Assembly: GCF_947493595.1 (NCBI RefSeq)
Contig: NZ_CANLRL010000012.1
Coordinates: 1-64,000, forward strand
Direction: 5' to 3'
DNA length: 64,000 bases
Source of the DNA: an uncultured Shimia sp.
GTDB taxonomy: Bacteria; Pseudomonadota; Alphaproteobacteria; Rhodobacterales; Rhodobacteraceae
This document shows, piece after piece, positions 1 through 9,699 of the stretch (position 1 is its first letter; each line of letters opens with the position of its first letter). Under the pieces are notes generated by a model, which saw only the letters and a list, made by a program, of their open reading frames with translations, had not been told where the DNA came from and ran no database searches. The translations under genes were made by a program, and so were the position numbers.

Positions 1-77
1 GTTTTACCGTGGTCAACGTGACCAATGGTGCCGATGTTGCAGTGCGGTTTACTGCGCTCAAACTTTTCCTTAGCCAT
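1..77 (-). CDS. tuf: Elongation factor Tu, N-terminal fragment (cut by window start)
   Basis: The reverse strand from 77 encodes [20 protein letters not shown] followed by VDHGKT, the N-terminus of EF-Tu with the start of its G1 GTP-binding loop. EF-Tu delivers aminoacyl-tRNA to the ribosome. A GAGAAGG ribosome binding site lies at 84-92 on the plus-strand numbering. Only about 25 residues are in the window. Rhodobacterales often carry two tuf copies; which one this is cannot be told. Confidence 0.95.
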   Translation of the reverse strand, partial: MAKEKFERSKPHCNIGTIGHVDHGK

Positions 78-171
78 CTCGGGCGCCTTCTCATTGTGGT
101 TGGGTCACATTGACCCGTTTTCCTCTACCGCGCGCGACATATGGCCTAACGCGAAAAAAATCAAGCCTGCT

Positions 172-813
172 TTAACCCTGGCGTTCTTTATGCTCGCGCA
201 ACCGGTTGCGCATTTCCTCGTCTTTGTTGTCTGTCCAACAGTTAGCGAGATCTGCGGCCGACACATCGTCCACCAAACAGGCGCGGTTTTCGTGCATCCA
301 TTTTTCGATCTGACGGGCCGCGTTGTAGGTCAAATTGGCCATCTGTTCTTCCGCAGTCATCGAGAATCCGCTGGAGGCAATCAGCGATGATCCGGTGAAG
401 CTTTCCAACACAAAGATCTCTTTGGCTTCTTCATTGAACTTGCCTCCCGCCCGGTCATCCCATGCGGTCACAGTGAGGATGATCGCCGACTTTGGTTGCA
501 GGATCAGCGGCACGCCTTTTTGGGCCAGCGCATAGCCGTTGATGTTCACACCAAAATGCACCAGCCGCGTACCGTCATAGCGCGCTGCCCCCATGCGCGC
601 GTCAATCGCGTTTTTCATGCTGGCAATAAACGCCTCGGTGTCCGCCTCACGCGACAGCGGGCCTTTTTGAATATCCGGCGCAACCACGATGTTGTGGCCC
701 AGCACAAAATCGCCCAAATCCAGCGTCTCATCCGTGACCTCAATTGTGGGCGCCGTACAAGACACCAGCGCAGCCAATGCCGCGATGCATGCTACCAGTC
801 TGATCATGGGCAT
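172..813 (-). CDS. Putative lipoprotein, unknown function
   Basis: A 213-residue protein beginning MPMIRLVACIAALAALVSC, a lipoprotein signal peptide with a lipobox ending L-V-S-C, so it is probably anchored by a lipidated Cys in the inner or outer membrane. Start 813 is preferred over an upstream ATG at 876 because a GGAG motif lies 5 bases upstream (819-822) and the signal peptide begins there. An alternative ATG is at 807. The mature part looks globular with no motif I can name. It lies between tuf and a divergent P450 gene. Function unknown. Confidence 0.75.
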   Translation of the reverse strand: MPMIRLVACIAALAALVSCTAPTIEVTDETLDLGDFVLGHNIVVAPDIQKGPLSREADTEAFIASMKNAIDARMGAARYDGTRLVHFGVNINGYALAQKGVPLILQPKSAIILTVTAWDDRAGGKFNEEAKEIFVLESFTGSSLIASSGFSMTAEEQMANLTYNAARQIEKWMHENRACLVDDVSAADLANCWTDNKDEEMRNRLREHKERQG

Positions 814-930
814 TATTCTCCGCCGCTCTTCCTCAATATTAGCGGCTGACATATCGGATTGCCTGTGTCCGCGCAATCAAAGGCTTTGTGCGCTCTGATC
901 CCTCGCCTATTCTGATGCGTAAGGAGAACC

Positions 931-2316
931 ATGATGTCTCATCCCGCACCCGCCCCCGACGACACAACGCCCCGGCTGCCTGTGCACGCCAAGCTCGCGA
1001 CCGAGCCGCTTGGCCTGTTTGGTTCGCTGAAAGCCGCCCGCAGCAATCTGCTTTCAATCCTGCCGGAACTCGCGGTGCGCCAGCCCATGGTCTCCGGCCG
1101 CACCGGCATTCGCTGGCACATGGTCATGGACCCGGGCGCGATCCGGCGCATCCTGCTTGACAAGGTAGATGACTACCCAAAGTCCAAAGCCACCAAAAAC
1201 ATCCTGCGCCCGGCGATTGGCGACAGCCTGTTTATCGCCGAGGGCGCCCACTGGCGCTGGCAACGCCGCGCCGCTGCCCCGGTGTTCACCCATCGCAACA
1301 TCGCCAACCTCGCCCCGGTCATGTCCCAGGCTGCCGAGCGCGCCGCCACCCGCATCGCGGACCAAGCCCCCCACGCCGTCGATATGATGAGCGAAATGGT
1401 GCAGACCACATTTGACGTGATCAGCGAGGTGACGTTCTCCGGAGACGGCAGCTTTGACAGCTCCAAAGTGCATCAGGCCATCGATGATTACATCGCCGAA
1501 GCGGGCAAAATCTCGCTCTTGGATATGCTGGGCCTGCCCGACTGGGTGCCGCGTCCCGGCCGCATAATGTCCGGCAACGCTCTGGGAGACATGAAGCAGG
1601 TCGCCGACACAGCCATCGAAGCCCGCAAAGCGCGCGGCGCCAAAGACACGCCCGACTTGCTTGATCTGCTGCTCGCCGGTGTCGACCCTGAAACAAAAAA
1701 AACCATGAACACCGCAGAGCTGCGCGACAATCTGCTGACCTTCATTGTGGCAGGCCACGAGACCACCGCGCTCACCCTCGCTTGGGCGTTGTATCTCTGT
1801 GCCTTTGACCCAGAGGTGCAAAGCAAAGCCCGCGCCGAGATTGCCGACATCTGTGACGATGGCCCGATCACCGGCGAGCAAGCGCTGGAGCTGACCTATG
1901 TGCGCCAGATCATCGACGAAACCCTGCGCCTCTACCCACCGGCAGGCATCATCTCCCGCACCGCGCAGACCAACGACATGCTCTGCGCCCGGGAAATCCG
2001 CCCCGGCGACACCGTCATGATCCCTATCTATACCTTGCAGCGCAATCGCCTGCTTTGGGACGACCCCGACGCCTTCAAGCCGGAACGTTTTGCCGACCGC
2101 AAAGCCATCGACCGCTACGCCTACCTGCCATTCGGTGATGGCCCCCGCATCTGCATCGGCGCCAGCTTTGCCATTCAGGAAGCGGTGATTGTGCTCGCCA
2201 CTCTCCTCAAACGCTTCCGCTTTGATCTGGTCGAGGGCAAGCCGCCCAAACCAGTGATGATCCTCACCTTGCGCCCTGAGGGTGGCGTCTGGCTGCAGGC
2301 GACACCTCTCGATTAA
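931..2316 (+). CDS. Cytochrome P450
   Basis: A 461-residue heme monooxygenase, the usual length of a soluble bacterial P450. Visible motifs: the I-helix oxygen-activation segment FIVAGHETTALTLAW, the K-helix ExxR within ETLRLYPP, and the heme-binding loop FGDGPRICIGA with the proximal Cys at about residue 408. It needs external electron donors; no ferredoxin or reductase gene lies beside it. Substrate unknown; the FxxGxRxCxG-A type with fatty-acid-like P450 features is only suggestive. An AAGGAG site at 921-926 serves ATG 931 or the adjacent ATG 934. Confidence 0.93.
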   Translation: MMSHPAPAPDDTTPRLPVHAKLATEPLGLFGSLKAARSNLLSILPELAVRQPMVSGRTGIRWHMVMDPGAIRRILLDKVDDYPKSKATKNILRPAIGDSLFIAEGAHWRWQRRAAAPVFTHRNIANLAPVMSQAAERAATRIADQAPHAVDMMSEMVQTTFDVISEVTFSGDGSFDSSKVHQAIDDYIAEAGKISLLDMLGLPDWVPRPGRIMSGNALGDMKQVADTAIEARKARGAKDTPDLLDLLLAGVDPETKKTMNTAELRDNLLTFIVAGHETTALTLAWALYLCAFDPEVQSKARAEIADICDDGPITGEQALELTYVRQIIDETLRLYPPAGIISRTAQTNDMLCAREIRPGDTVMIPIYTLQRNRLLWDDPDAFKPERFADRKAIDRYAYLPFGDGPRICIGASFAIQEAVIVLATLLKRFRFDLVEGKPPKPVMILTLRPEGGVWLQATPLD

Positions 2317-2380
2317 ACATACACCCCTTGCCGGATTACCGCCCCGTGCCGCACACTTGTTGGTAAGGGAGGCCCACGTC

Positions 2381-3199
2381 ATGACATCCGAGACCACCAA
2401 GCCCGACGCCCAGGAAAAGCTGCCGCCACGGCCGCAGCTCACTCCCGAGACCAACAAAATGACGTCACAAGACATCAACGTCGCGCTCAAAGCCGGGTTT
2501 GACGACTTCCTCGCCCACCCGGTTATGAGCGGCTTCTTCGGCCTGTTTTATGCCGCCTTCGGTATCCTCTTTGTCTGGTGTCTCGCGTGGCTTGGCAAAA
2601 TCTGGATGATCATCCCGGCCTCCGTTGGCTTCCCACTTGTCGCGCCCTTTGCCGCCGCAGGCCTCTATGAAATGTCCCGCCGCCGCCAAACGGGGCAAAG
2701 TTTCACCTGGTCCGACATCCTCACCGTCATGGCGCGCCAACATAAACGCGAGATGGGCTGGATGGCCTTTGTCACGCTCTTCATCTTCTGGGTCTGGGTC
2801 TACCAAATCCGTCTGTGGCTGGCGATCATTCTGCAAGACGCGTCCTTTTCGGACTTCGCCGGCTTCCTGAATGTGGTCTTCCTCACGCCTGAAGGCTGGA
2901 CCTTCCTCGCCATCGGCACCTGCGCCGGCGCCCTGCTCTCCGCCGCGCTGTTTTCGGTGACCGTGATCGCCATGCCGATGCTGCTGGACCGCGAAACCGA
3001 CTTTGTGACCGCCATGCTGACCTCTGTGCATGTGGTCAAAGAGAACCCGGTTGTCATGCTGACATGGGCCGCAATCATCTCGGCCACCATGCTGCTGTCG
3101 CTGGTGCCTGCATTCCTAGGGCTGATCTTCACATTGCCGATTCTGGGACACACCACGTGGCATCTGTATCAACGGGCGGTGCCGCCTACGATAGATTAG
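2381..3199 (+). CDS. DUF2189 family integral membrane protein
   Basis: A 272-residue protein with a polar N-terminus (about 45 residues rich in Pro, Glu and Lys) followed by several hydrophobic helices (about residues 48-95, 130-155, 165-205 and 225-260). This layout fits DUF2189 inner-membrane proteins common in Rhodobacterales; their function is unknown. ATG 2381 was chosen because of GGGAGG at 2367-2372; an upstream in-frame ATG at 2282 would overlap the P450 gene and add a poorly composed leader. It follows the P450 by 64 bases on the same strand and may be co-transcribed. Confidence 0.78.
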   Translation: MTSETTKPDAQEKLPPRPQLTPETNKMTSQDINVALKAGFDDFLAHPVMSGFFGLFYAAFGILFVWCLAWLGKIWMIIPASVGFPLVAPFAAAGLYEMSRRRQTGQSFTWSDILTVMARQHKREMGWMAFVTLFIFWVWVYQIRLWLAIILQDASFSDFAGFLNVVFLTPEGWTFLAIGTCAGALLSAALFSVTVIAMPMLLDRETDFVTAMLTSVHVVKENPVVMLTWAAIISATMLLSLVPAFLGLIFTLPILGHTTWHLYQRAVPPTID

Positions 3200-3220
3200 G
3201 TCAAGGCAACCAAGCGGTGG

Positions 3221-3520
3221 TCAGGCCCGCAAATCTATCGCGCGCCCATCCAGCGTATCTGTGAGGCCCTCAAACGCATATGTCTTGCGAGGCCTGAAAC
3301 CGCTCGCCGCACACCAGTCAATGTATTGCGTGTTCAGCGCCTGAATTACCTCGACCTCTTTCTGACCTTCAAAACAGGTCAACTCGAAAGAAACATTTTC
3401 AGACGGTTCATCATCAGCCATCCAGGCCCAGCACCCCTCGACAAAATAGGTTCCTTCGGCAAAGGTCTGGCAGGCGTCCCAATAGGCGCGCTCTGCTCCT
3501 TTTGCGATCCAATCTGACAT
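3221..3520 (-). CDS. Small acidic protein, unknown
   Basis: A 99-residue protein starting MSDWIAKGAERAYWDACQTF, rich in Trp, Asp and Glu, with no membrane segment or signal peptide. ATG 3520 has a GAGGGAG site just upstream; a longer in-frame start at 3565 would skip it. It converges with the DUF2189 gene, whose stop is about 20 bases away. No family recognised. The normal amino-acid composition and the ribosome binding site support a real gene. The stretch 3521-3800 upstream holds nothing I recognise. Confidence 0.6.
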   Translation of the reverse strand: MSDWIAKGAERAYWDACQTFAEGTYFVEGCWAWMADDEPSENVSFELTCFEGQKEVEVIQALNTQYIDWCAASGFRPRKTYAFEGLTDTLDGRAIDLRA

Positions 3521-3800
3521 GTCATCTCCCTCTGCAATTCTGAAGAGGGCTTCGTTCCCTCCCAAAGAGAGAGATGGCGATGCAAAGAAATCTTACCTTG
3601 AGACAAGGCGCCAATCGTTTCGGACTTTGTGCCAGACACATTCCAAAATGTGTCCCCCACGCCCTTTCCGGCACTCAACCCAAACGCGCAGAATCAATAC
3701 GATTCGTAGCCACACCGACCGTTTCGCGTGTCGTTTTTTTGTCAAAACCGCGCACCTCCGCAAAACAGTCGTGATACCGACGCAGTACCGACGTGCCATA

Positions 3801-3831
3801 TCAAACAAAAACGGGGGCGCAACGGCCCCCG
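3801..3831 (-). terminator. Rho-independent terminator of parC
   Basis: A 7-bp GC stem (CGGGGGC at 3812-3818 pairing with GCCCCCG at 3825-3831) is preceded on the plus strand by an A-rich run (3803-3811). On the minus strand it therefore reads stem followed by T run, directly after the parC stop codon at 3836. Confidence 0.85.
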
Positions 3832-3835
3832 AAAT

Positions 3836-6181
3836 TTATGTGTCAAACTTGTAGTCTTTAGGGAACCCGTAGGGCGCTTTCTTGCCCACCCCGGCCCGTT
3901 TCCCAAGCCAATCTGACAGGTCCGGCTCATGCCGCGTTTTGCCACTGCCACCCATCGACCAGGTCAAACCATTTTCCCATTCAAACGTGGTGATGTCGGA
4001 CAGCCCGCCGTCCAATTCCAGCGTCCCCTGACGCCCGCGCGCCATGTTATACTTCTGAATTCGCACACCTTTTCCGCGCCCAAGTTCTGGCATCTCGGAA
4101 ATCGGGAAGACCAGGAAACGGCCGTTTTTGGACACCACCGCTACATGATCGCCCGCCACCGGATGGCAGATCATCGCGCGGTTGTCGTCTTTGACATTCA
4201 GCACCTGTTTGCCGGTCCGGGTCTGTGCAATCACGTCTTTCTCTGGCACCACAAACCCGTCACCCGCACTGCTGGCCACCAACAGCTTGCGATCTGGCTT
4301 ATGCACAAAAATGTCAATAATTTCAGCCTCATTTGGCAAATCCACCATCAACCGAACTGGTTCACCCATACCCCGTCCGCCCGGTAAATTTGCCGCGCTC
4401 AGCGTGTAGAACCGCCCGTTGGAACCAAACATCAAAAGCCGGTCCGTGGTTTCGGCATGGAAGATGAATCGCGGCCCGTCGCCATCTTTGAACTTCAGCT
4501 CCCGCATCAGATCAATGTGGCCTGACATGGCGCGAATCCAGCCCATCTGAGAGCAAACAATCGTGATCGGTTCCCGATCAATCATTGCCTCAATTGGCAC
4601 CTCTTCAACCTCAGCCGCCTCAGAGAACACCGTGCGCCGCGCGCCACCTTCGTAGTCTTTCCCAAAGGTCTTTTTGGCCTCTTTGAGCTGTTCGGAAATA
4701 CGTTGCCATTGCAACTCATCATTGCCCAAAAGCGCAACGATTCCAGCACGTTCTTCTCGAAGAGCATCCCGTTCGCGCACCAGCTCCAACTCTTCCAGAC
4801 GGCGCAGGCTGCGCAGACGCATGTTGAGAATAGCCTCGGATTGCACCTCGGTCAGCTGGGGCGAACCAGAGCCTGGAAGCGGCGATTTGTAATCTTTCTC
4901 ATCGCGCGCACGCGGATGATCCAGATCCCAATCCTCCGCCATCAACGCCTGCTTCGGCGCATCGTCATAACGGATGATATCAATCACGCGGTCCAGGTTC
5001 AGGAAGGCGATGATGAAGCCTTCCAAGACCTCCAGACGGTGGTCAATCTTCTCCATCCGGTGTTTGGACCGGCGGATCAAAACCTCACGGCGGAAATCCA
5101 GAAACGCCCGCAGAACCTCTTTCATGGAGCAGACTTTTGGCGTCACCCCATCAATCAAGACGTTCATATTCAAAGAGAACCGAATCTCCAAATCACTGCT
5201 GCGATAAAGCATGTTCATGAGCACTTCAGGCTCAACGTTCTTGCTTTTCGGCTCCAAGATCACGCGAATGTCATCTGCTGATTCATCGCGCACATCGGCG
5301 AGAATAGGCACCTTCTTGGTCTGGATCAGCTCTGCCAGTTTCTCGATCAGCTTGGACTTCTGAACCTGATACGGAATCTCGGTGACAACAATCTGCCACT
5401 GCCCGCGTCCAAGGTCCTCCTTCTCCCACTTACAGCGCAAACGGAAAGAGCCGCGCCCGGTGCGATAGGCCTGCGCAATGCTTTCGGGTGGTTCAACAAT
5501 CACGCCACCGGTCGGAAAGTCCGGCCCCGGCACATAGTTGAGCAGCGTATCTTCCCGCACGTCCGGCGTTTTGATCATGTGCAAACAGGCGTCACACAGC
5601 TCGCTGATATTATGCGGCGGAATATTGGTGGCCATGCCCACAGCAATACCGCTTGAGCCATTGGCCAAAAGATTGGGGAATGTTGCTGGCAAAACCACCG
5701 GCTCACGCAGAGTGCCGTCGTAATTCTCCCTAAAATCAACGGCATCTTCGTTAAGCCCATCCAGCAGAGCCTCGGCAACAGAAGTCATCCGGGCTTCTGT
5801 GTATCGGCTCGCCGCCGGGTTATCGCCGTCGATATTGCCGAAGTTCCCCTGACCATCAACCAGCGGATACCGCACGTTAAAGTCCTGCGCCAAACGCGCC
5901 ATCGCATCATAAATCGCGGCGTCACCGTGCGGGTGATAGTTGCCCATCACGTCACCAGAAATCTTCGCCGACTTCCGGAAGCCGCCCGTCGCGCTAAGCT
6001 TTAGTTCACGCATGGCATAGAGAATACGCCGGTGAACTGGCTTCAACCCGTCTCGCGCGTCTGGCAGCGCCCGGTGCATAATCGTGCTCAGCGCATAGGT
6101 CAGGTAGCGGTCACCAATGGCGCGTCGCAGCGGCTCGGTCACATTCTGTGAAGGGAGGTCATCATCGATCAGATCAGTCAT
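3836..6181 (-). CDS. parC: DNA topoisomerase IV subunit A
   Basis: A 781-residue type IIA topoisomerase A subunit, which cuts and rejoins DNA to decatenate daughter chromosomes together with ParE (not in this window). The N-terminus [20 protein letters not shown] and the block [20 protein letters not shown] are typical; the catalytic Tyr is Y127 in ASRYTEARM, and [17 protein letters not shown] is the quinolone-resistance-determining region. C-terminal beta-propeller repeats follow from about residue 500. ATG 6181 was chosen over an in-frame ATG at 6454 because the homologous N-terminus begins there and the longer form would run through the divergent SH3 gene. The Ser80-equivalent of E. coli ParC is Ala88. 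Confidence 0.96.
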   Translation of the reverse strand: MTDLIDDDLPSQNVTEPLRRAIGDRYLTYALSTIMHRALPDARDGLKPVHRRILYAMRELKLSATGGFRKSAKISGDVMGNYHPHGDAAIYDAMARLAQDFNVRYPLVDGQGNFGNIDGDNPAASRYTEARMTSVAEALLDGLNEDAVDFRENYDGTLREPVVLPATFPNLLANGSSGIAVGMATNIPPHNISELCDACLHMIKTPDVREDTLLNYVPGPDFPTGGVIVEPPESIAQAYRTGRGSFRLRCKWEKEDLGRGQWQIVVTEIPYQVQKSKLIEKLAELIQTKKVPILADVRDESADDIRVILEPKSKNVEPEVLMNMLYRSSDLEIRFSLNMNVLIDGVTPKVCSMKEVLRAFLDFRREVLIRRSKHRMEKIDHRLEVLEGFIIAFLNLDRVIDIIRYDDAPKQALMAEDWDLDHPRARDEKDYKSPLPGSGSPQLTEVQSEAILNMRLRSLRRLEELELVRERDALREERAGIVALLGNDELQWQRISEQLKEAKKTFGKDYEGGARRTVFSEAAEVEEVPIEAMIDREPITIVCSQMGWIRAMSGHIDLMRELKFKDGDGPRFIFHAETTDRLLMFGSNGRFYTLSAANLPGGRGMGEPVRLMVDLPNEAEIIDIFVHKPDRKLLVASSAGDGFVVPEKDVIAQTRTGKQVLNVKDDNRAMICHPVAGDHVAVVSKNGRFLVFPISEMPELGRGKGVRIQKYNMARGRQGTLELDGGLSDITTFEWENGLTWSMGGSGKTRHEPDLSDWLGKRAGVGKKAPYGFPKDYKFDT

Positions 6182-6341
6182 ACTCTGCTGATAGCTTTTG
6201 ACGGTGCGCCGGTAAAGCAGATGCGAGGGAACACTCGCGATTTTTTCCCCGACATGATAAGATATCCGCAGTGTAAACCTTTCGTAGAACCTGTTAGCCG
6301 ACACTGGTGTGTGAACAGGTGATTCTCCTGGGGGTTGAATT

Positions 6342-6959
6342 GTGAATAAGTTTGTATTTCTAAGTCTTGCATTGTTAGGTTGGATTTTTTGGGAGCTAAG
6401 TGGCGGGTCTGAATTTGAACCCAAATCGCGCACCCATGCGACCAAGAGCGACACGCCTCAGCAAACCGAAGACGCCCCGGTTGTGGCACGGGCTGCGCTG
6501 TCTGTGCCAATAATCAAAGTCAGGGCAACGCCAGTCGCCTCTCAAGGCGGCACACCAGCTGAACTTCTACCGGCATCAACCGCTGTGAATATTGGAGATG
6601 ACACTCAGCCAGAAACAGCGCCAGTTGTCGTCGCCTCATTGGCCACCGGTTTAGATGCTTTCGCAACGCCCGGGGCACCGGTGCTGATAAAATCGGATGC
6701 AACGGACGCGGCCATTGGAGATTCTGTCTCACTTGCCTTGAACAGCCCGCAACCGAATGACTTCCGTCGCGTCCGCGGTTCCCGTGTGAACATGCGCGGC
6801 GGGCCCGGCACGTCCTACAGCGTGCTGATGGTCTTGGCGCGCGACAGTGAGGTAGAAGTCCTGCGTGAAAATGGCTCTGGCTGGGTGAAACTGCGTGATC
6901 CTGAAAGCGGCCGAATTGGCTGGATGTCGTCCAAAATGCTGGTGGCCTCAAACCGGTAA
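6342..6959 (+). CDS. SH3-domain envelope protein
   Basis: A 205-residue protein starting at GTG 6342. Residues 1-20 form a hydrophobic segment ([20 protein letters not shown]), a membrane anchor or uncleaved signal, followed by a low-complexity Ala/Thr/Pro-rich linker of about 115 residues. A bacterial SH3 domain lies at about 140-203 with the signature [20 protein letters not shown] and [11 protein letters not shown]. Such domains bind peptidoglycan or peptides in the periplasm. It diverges from parC, with a 160-base promoter region between. No catalytic domain is attached, so it is probably a wall-associated accessory protein. Confidence 0.85.
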   Translation: MNKFVFLSLALLGWIFWELSGGSEFEPKSRTHATKSDTPQQTEDAPVVARAALSVPIIKVRATPVASQGGTPAELLPASTAVNIGDDTQPETAPVVVASLATGLDAFATPGAPVLIKSDATDAAIGDSVSLALNSPQPNDFRRVRGSRVNMRGGPGTSYSVLMVLARDSEVEVLRENGSGWVKLRDPESGRIGWMSSKMLVASNR

Positions 6960-7000
6960 GCCACGTAGTCTGCGCCCGAATTGCATAAATTGGGGCGCAG

Positions 7001-7834
7001 ATGACGCAAAAATCCATCCTAATTACTGGCTGTTCGTCTGGCATTGGATTGGCCGCGGCACATGGCCTACGTGCCCGAGGTTGGCGCGTTTTTGCGTCTT
7101 GTCGCAATCCAAAAGACTGCGCACGTCTGCAAAATGCCGGCTTTGACAGCCCCCAAATTGAGTTGCGGGACAGCGCAAGTATCCGCTCCGGATTGCACGA
7201 GGTGCTAGCGGCAACCAACGGCACTTTGGATGCGCTCTTCAATAATGGGGCCCGCGGCATGCCCGGCGCCATAGAGGATCTGCCGGCCGATGGATTGCGC
7301 GACCTCATGGAAAGCAATGTCATTGGCTGGCATGACCTAACACGGCAAGTGATTCCGGTGATGCGGGCGCAGGGCCACGGCCGGATCGTGCAAAACTCCT
7401 CCGTTCTCGGCTATGTTTCCATGCGCTATCGCGGCGCTTATGTCGCCAGCAAACACGCGCTCGAAGGTTTAACTGACAGCATGAGGATTGAACTTCGGGA
7501 CACGCCAATCCATGTCAGCCTCATTGAGCCAGGCCCAATCACGTCAGATATGCGGAAAAACAACGCGGCGCAATTCTTTGAATGGATTGATTGGGAAAAC
7601 TCGGCCTTCTCGGAAGATTACAGGCAAGGACTGGTCAAACGGTTCACCGAAAAACAGGAAGGCCTCGACCCGTTTGAACTCCCAGCGGAGGCCGTTTGCA
7701 AAAAGCTGGTCCATGCCCTGGAGGCCAAGCGCCCCCGTGCACGCTATCGGGTCACGACGCCCGCACATGTCATGAATGTCTGTCGTCGAGTGCTCCCAAC
7801 ATCACTGCTCGATTGGGTGGTCTCCAAGGCCTGA
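7001..7834 (+). CDS. Short-chain dehydrogenase/reductase (SDR)
   Basis: A 277-residue NAD(P)-dependent oxidoreductase of the classical SDR type. Visible: cofactor-binding TGCSSGIG near residue 9, the NNGARG motif, the catalytic Ser in NSSVLGYVS and the YVASK active-site Tyr/Lys pair, then EPGPI. Its closest overall pattern is the retinol-dehydrogenase-like SDRs often annotated as SDR family oxidoreductase; substrate unknown. It begins 41 bases after the SH3 gene on the same strand. Confidence 0.9.
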   Translation: MTQKSILITGCSSGIGLAAAHGLRARGWRVFASCRNPKDCARLQNAGFDSPQIELRDSASIRSGLHEVLAATNGTLDALFNNGARGMPGAIEDLPADGLRDLMESNVIGWHDLTRQVIPVMRAQGHGRIVQNSSVLGYVSMRYRGAYVASKHALEGLTDSMRIELRDTPIHVSLIEPGPITSDMRKNNAAQFFEWIDWENSAFSEDYRQGLVKRFTEKQEGLDPFELPAEAVCKKLVHALEAKRPRARYRVTTPAHVMNVCRRVLPTSLLDWVVSKA

Positions 7835-7913
7835 TGCGACGTCATGTCAAAGGTGGTTCAGTTCCGCGCCATGACAAGTTACACCAGTGCCACCGCTGAA
7901 GATGGAGTTCCCA

Positions 7914-8117
7914 ATGGCCAATGATCCCTTGTTCTGGTTTGCCGCTGTCGCATGCCTTGCCGTGCTGTTTATTTTGCTGGTTGGTATTGGCGGCTTTGCC
8001 AAAGGTGGTGAGTTCAACAAAAAGCATGCCAACAAAATCATGCGTCTCCGCCTATTGGCGCAATTTGTGGCTGTCGTTTTAATCGTCGGCTTTGTCTGGC
8101 TGCGCAGCGGAGGTTGA
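7914..8117 (+). CDS. Twin-transmembrane (HIG1-like) small protein
   Basis: A 67-residue protein with two hydrophobic helices (about residues 6-27 and 46-64) separated by a short polar loop containing KGGEFNKKHANKIMRLR. The Asn-Lys-Met-Arg pattern before helix 2 resembles the HIG1/twin-transmembrane family that associates with cytochrome oxidase in alphaproteobacteria and mitochondria. ATG 7914 has GGAG at 7904-7907. Its stop is 4 bases before the adenosyltransferase start, so the two are translationally close. Confidence 0.8.
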   Translation: MANDPLFWFAAVACLAVLFILLVGIGGFAKGGEFNKKHANKIMRLRLLAQFVAVVLIVGFVWLRSGG

Positions 8118-8121
8118 TCTC

Positions 8122-8694
8122 ATGGTTGTTCTCAACAAAATCTACACCCGGACCGGCGACAAAGGCACCACCGCCTTGGGCAATGGAGACCGCGTTGCCA
8201 AACACGAAGCACGGGTTGCCGCTTATGGCACCACGGATGAACTAAACGCATTTTTGGGCGTTGCGCGTCTGCATGCGGAAGCGGACACAGATGCCGCTTT
8301 AGCCCGCATCCAGAACGACCTTTTTGATTTGGGCGCAGATCTTTGTCGACCAGACATGGCGAAAGACAGTGAGGCAGAATATCCGCCGCTGCGCATCGTA
8401 GCGTCACAGGTCGAACGCCTCGAAGCAGAGATTGACGCGATGAACGCACAGCTCGAGCCGCTGCGCAGCTTTATCCTACCAGGTGGATCCGCATTGGCCG
8501 CACAGCTGCATGTTTGCCGCACCGTAGCGCGCCGCGCAGAGCGACTGTCAGTCGAATTATCCCAATCAGAGGACATCAATGCAGACGCAGTGACCTACCT
8601 CAACCGCCTCAGCGACTGGTTCTTTGTTGCCGCGCGCATTGCCAATGATGAAGGCCGCGCAGACGTGCTTTGGGTGCCTGGAGCGAATCGCTGA
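8122..8694 (+). CDS. ATP:cob(I)alamin adenosyltransferase (PduO type)
   Basis: A 190-residue enzyme that transfers the adenosyl group of ATP to cob(I)alamin to make coenzyme B12. The N-terminal ATP-binding signature IYTRTGDKGTTALGNGDRV and the later SFILPGGS and CRTVARRAER blocks are diagnostic of the PduO-type family. ATG 8122 has GGAGG at 8109-8113, inside the end of the upstream gene; the in-frame ATG at 8092 lacks this. It is followed by 246 bases without a gene and then etfBA. Confidence 0.95.
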   Translation: MVVLNKIYTRTGDKGTTALGNGDRVAKHEARVAAYGTTDELNAFLGVARLHAEADTDAALARIQNDLFDLGADLCRPDMAKDSEAEYPPLRIVASQVERLEAEIDAMNAQLEPLRSFILPGGSALAAQLHVCRTVARRAERLSVELSQSEDINADAVTYLNRLSDWFFVAARIANDEGRADVLWVPGANR

Positions 8695-8940
8695 AAGGTT
8701 GAATCAAGCCGTTAGCGCCATCAAATCCCTTGACGCAAAATCCCCTTACGTAACTTTTCTGCACTGCGGAAACATTCTTGCAAGAAACGTGGCGTGAAAA
8801 CGCTGGTACGCGACGTCGTTGCCCTAAAACGTGACGATTTTGCTCTGTTTCAGCCGCGCCGCACACTATATCAACGCGGTGAGAGCATTCCGATGAGCTG
8901 CCTTTGGCGGCTTTGACAAACTTTGAGGAGTCCTACGCCC

Positions 8941-9699
8941 ATGAAGGTACTAGTACCTGTCAAGCGCGTGATTGACTACAACGTGAAGGTCCGCGTGAAA
9001 GCGGATGGCACAGGTGTCGATCTCGCCAACGTCAAAATGTCCATGAACCCATTTGATGAGATTGCCGTTGAAGAGGCCATCCGTCTGAAGGAAGCAGGCA
9101 AAGCGGACGAAATCGTCGCCGTTTCCATCGGTGTGAAGCAAGCACAGGAAACCCTGCGCACCGCTCTGGCCATGGGCGCGGACCGCGCCATTCTGGTTGT
9201 AGCTGCGGACAGCGTTGATCAGGACATCGAGCCGCTGGCCGTTGCCAAGATCCTTGCCAAAATTGTTGAAGAAGAGCAGCCAGGCGTTGTTCTCTGCGGC
9301 AAGCAAGCAATTGACAATGACATGAACGCCACCGGCCAGATGCTGTCTGCCCTGTTGGGATGGTCCCAGGCGACGTTCGCTTCCGAAGTGGACATCGATG
9401 GCGACAAAGCTGTTGTGACCCGTGAAGTGGATGGTGGTCTGCAGACCATCAAGGTCAACACGCCAACCATCATCACCGTGGACCTGCGCTTGAACGAGCC
9501 GCGTTATGCGTCCCTGCCAAACATCATGAAGGCGAAGAAAAAGCCGCTGGATGAGAAAACCGCTGCCGACTACGGCGTGGATGTCACCCCGCGCCTGGAA
9601 GTTGTGAAGACTTCTGAGCCGTCTGAGCGTGCCGCAGGCATCATCGTGGGCTCCGTGGACGAGCTGGTTGAGAAACTCAAAGAAGCGGGGGCTGTGTAA
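8941..9699 (+). CDS. etfB: Electron transfer flavoprotein subunit beta
   Basis: A 252-residue ETF beta subunit starting [20 protein letters not shown], with the family signature region around [22 protein letters not shown]. With EtfA it forms a soluble FAD/AMP heterodimer that accepts electrons from acyl-CoA dehydrogenases and passes them to ETF-ubiquinone oxidoreductase. GAGGAG lies at 8925-8930. The stop codon overlaps the etfA start by one base (TAATG). The nearby 3-hydroxyacyl-CoA dehydrogenase fits a beta-oxidation context. Confidence 0.97.
   Translation: MKVLVPVKRVIDYNVKVRVKADGTGVDLANVKMSMNPFDEIAVEEAIRLKEAGKADEIVAVSIGVKQAQETLRTALAMGADRAILVVAADSVDQDIEPLAVAKILAKIVEEEQPGVVLCGKQAIDNDMNATGQMLSALLGWSQATFASEVDIDGDKAVVTREVDGGLQTIKVNTPTIITVDLRLNEPRYASLPNIMKAKKKPLDEKTAADYGVDVTPRLEVVKTSEPSERAAGIIVGSVDELVEKLKEAGAV

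Noticed and set aside
1054-2490. Long minus-strand open frame of 478 codons over the P450
   Set aside because: It is a high-GC shadow frame opposite a P450 with all family motifs, and its protein is low-complexity without motifs.
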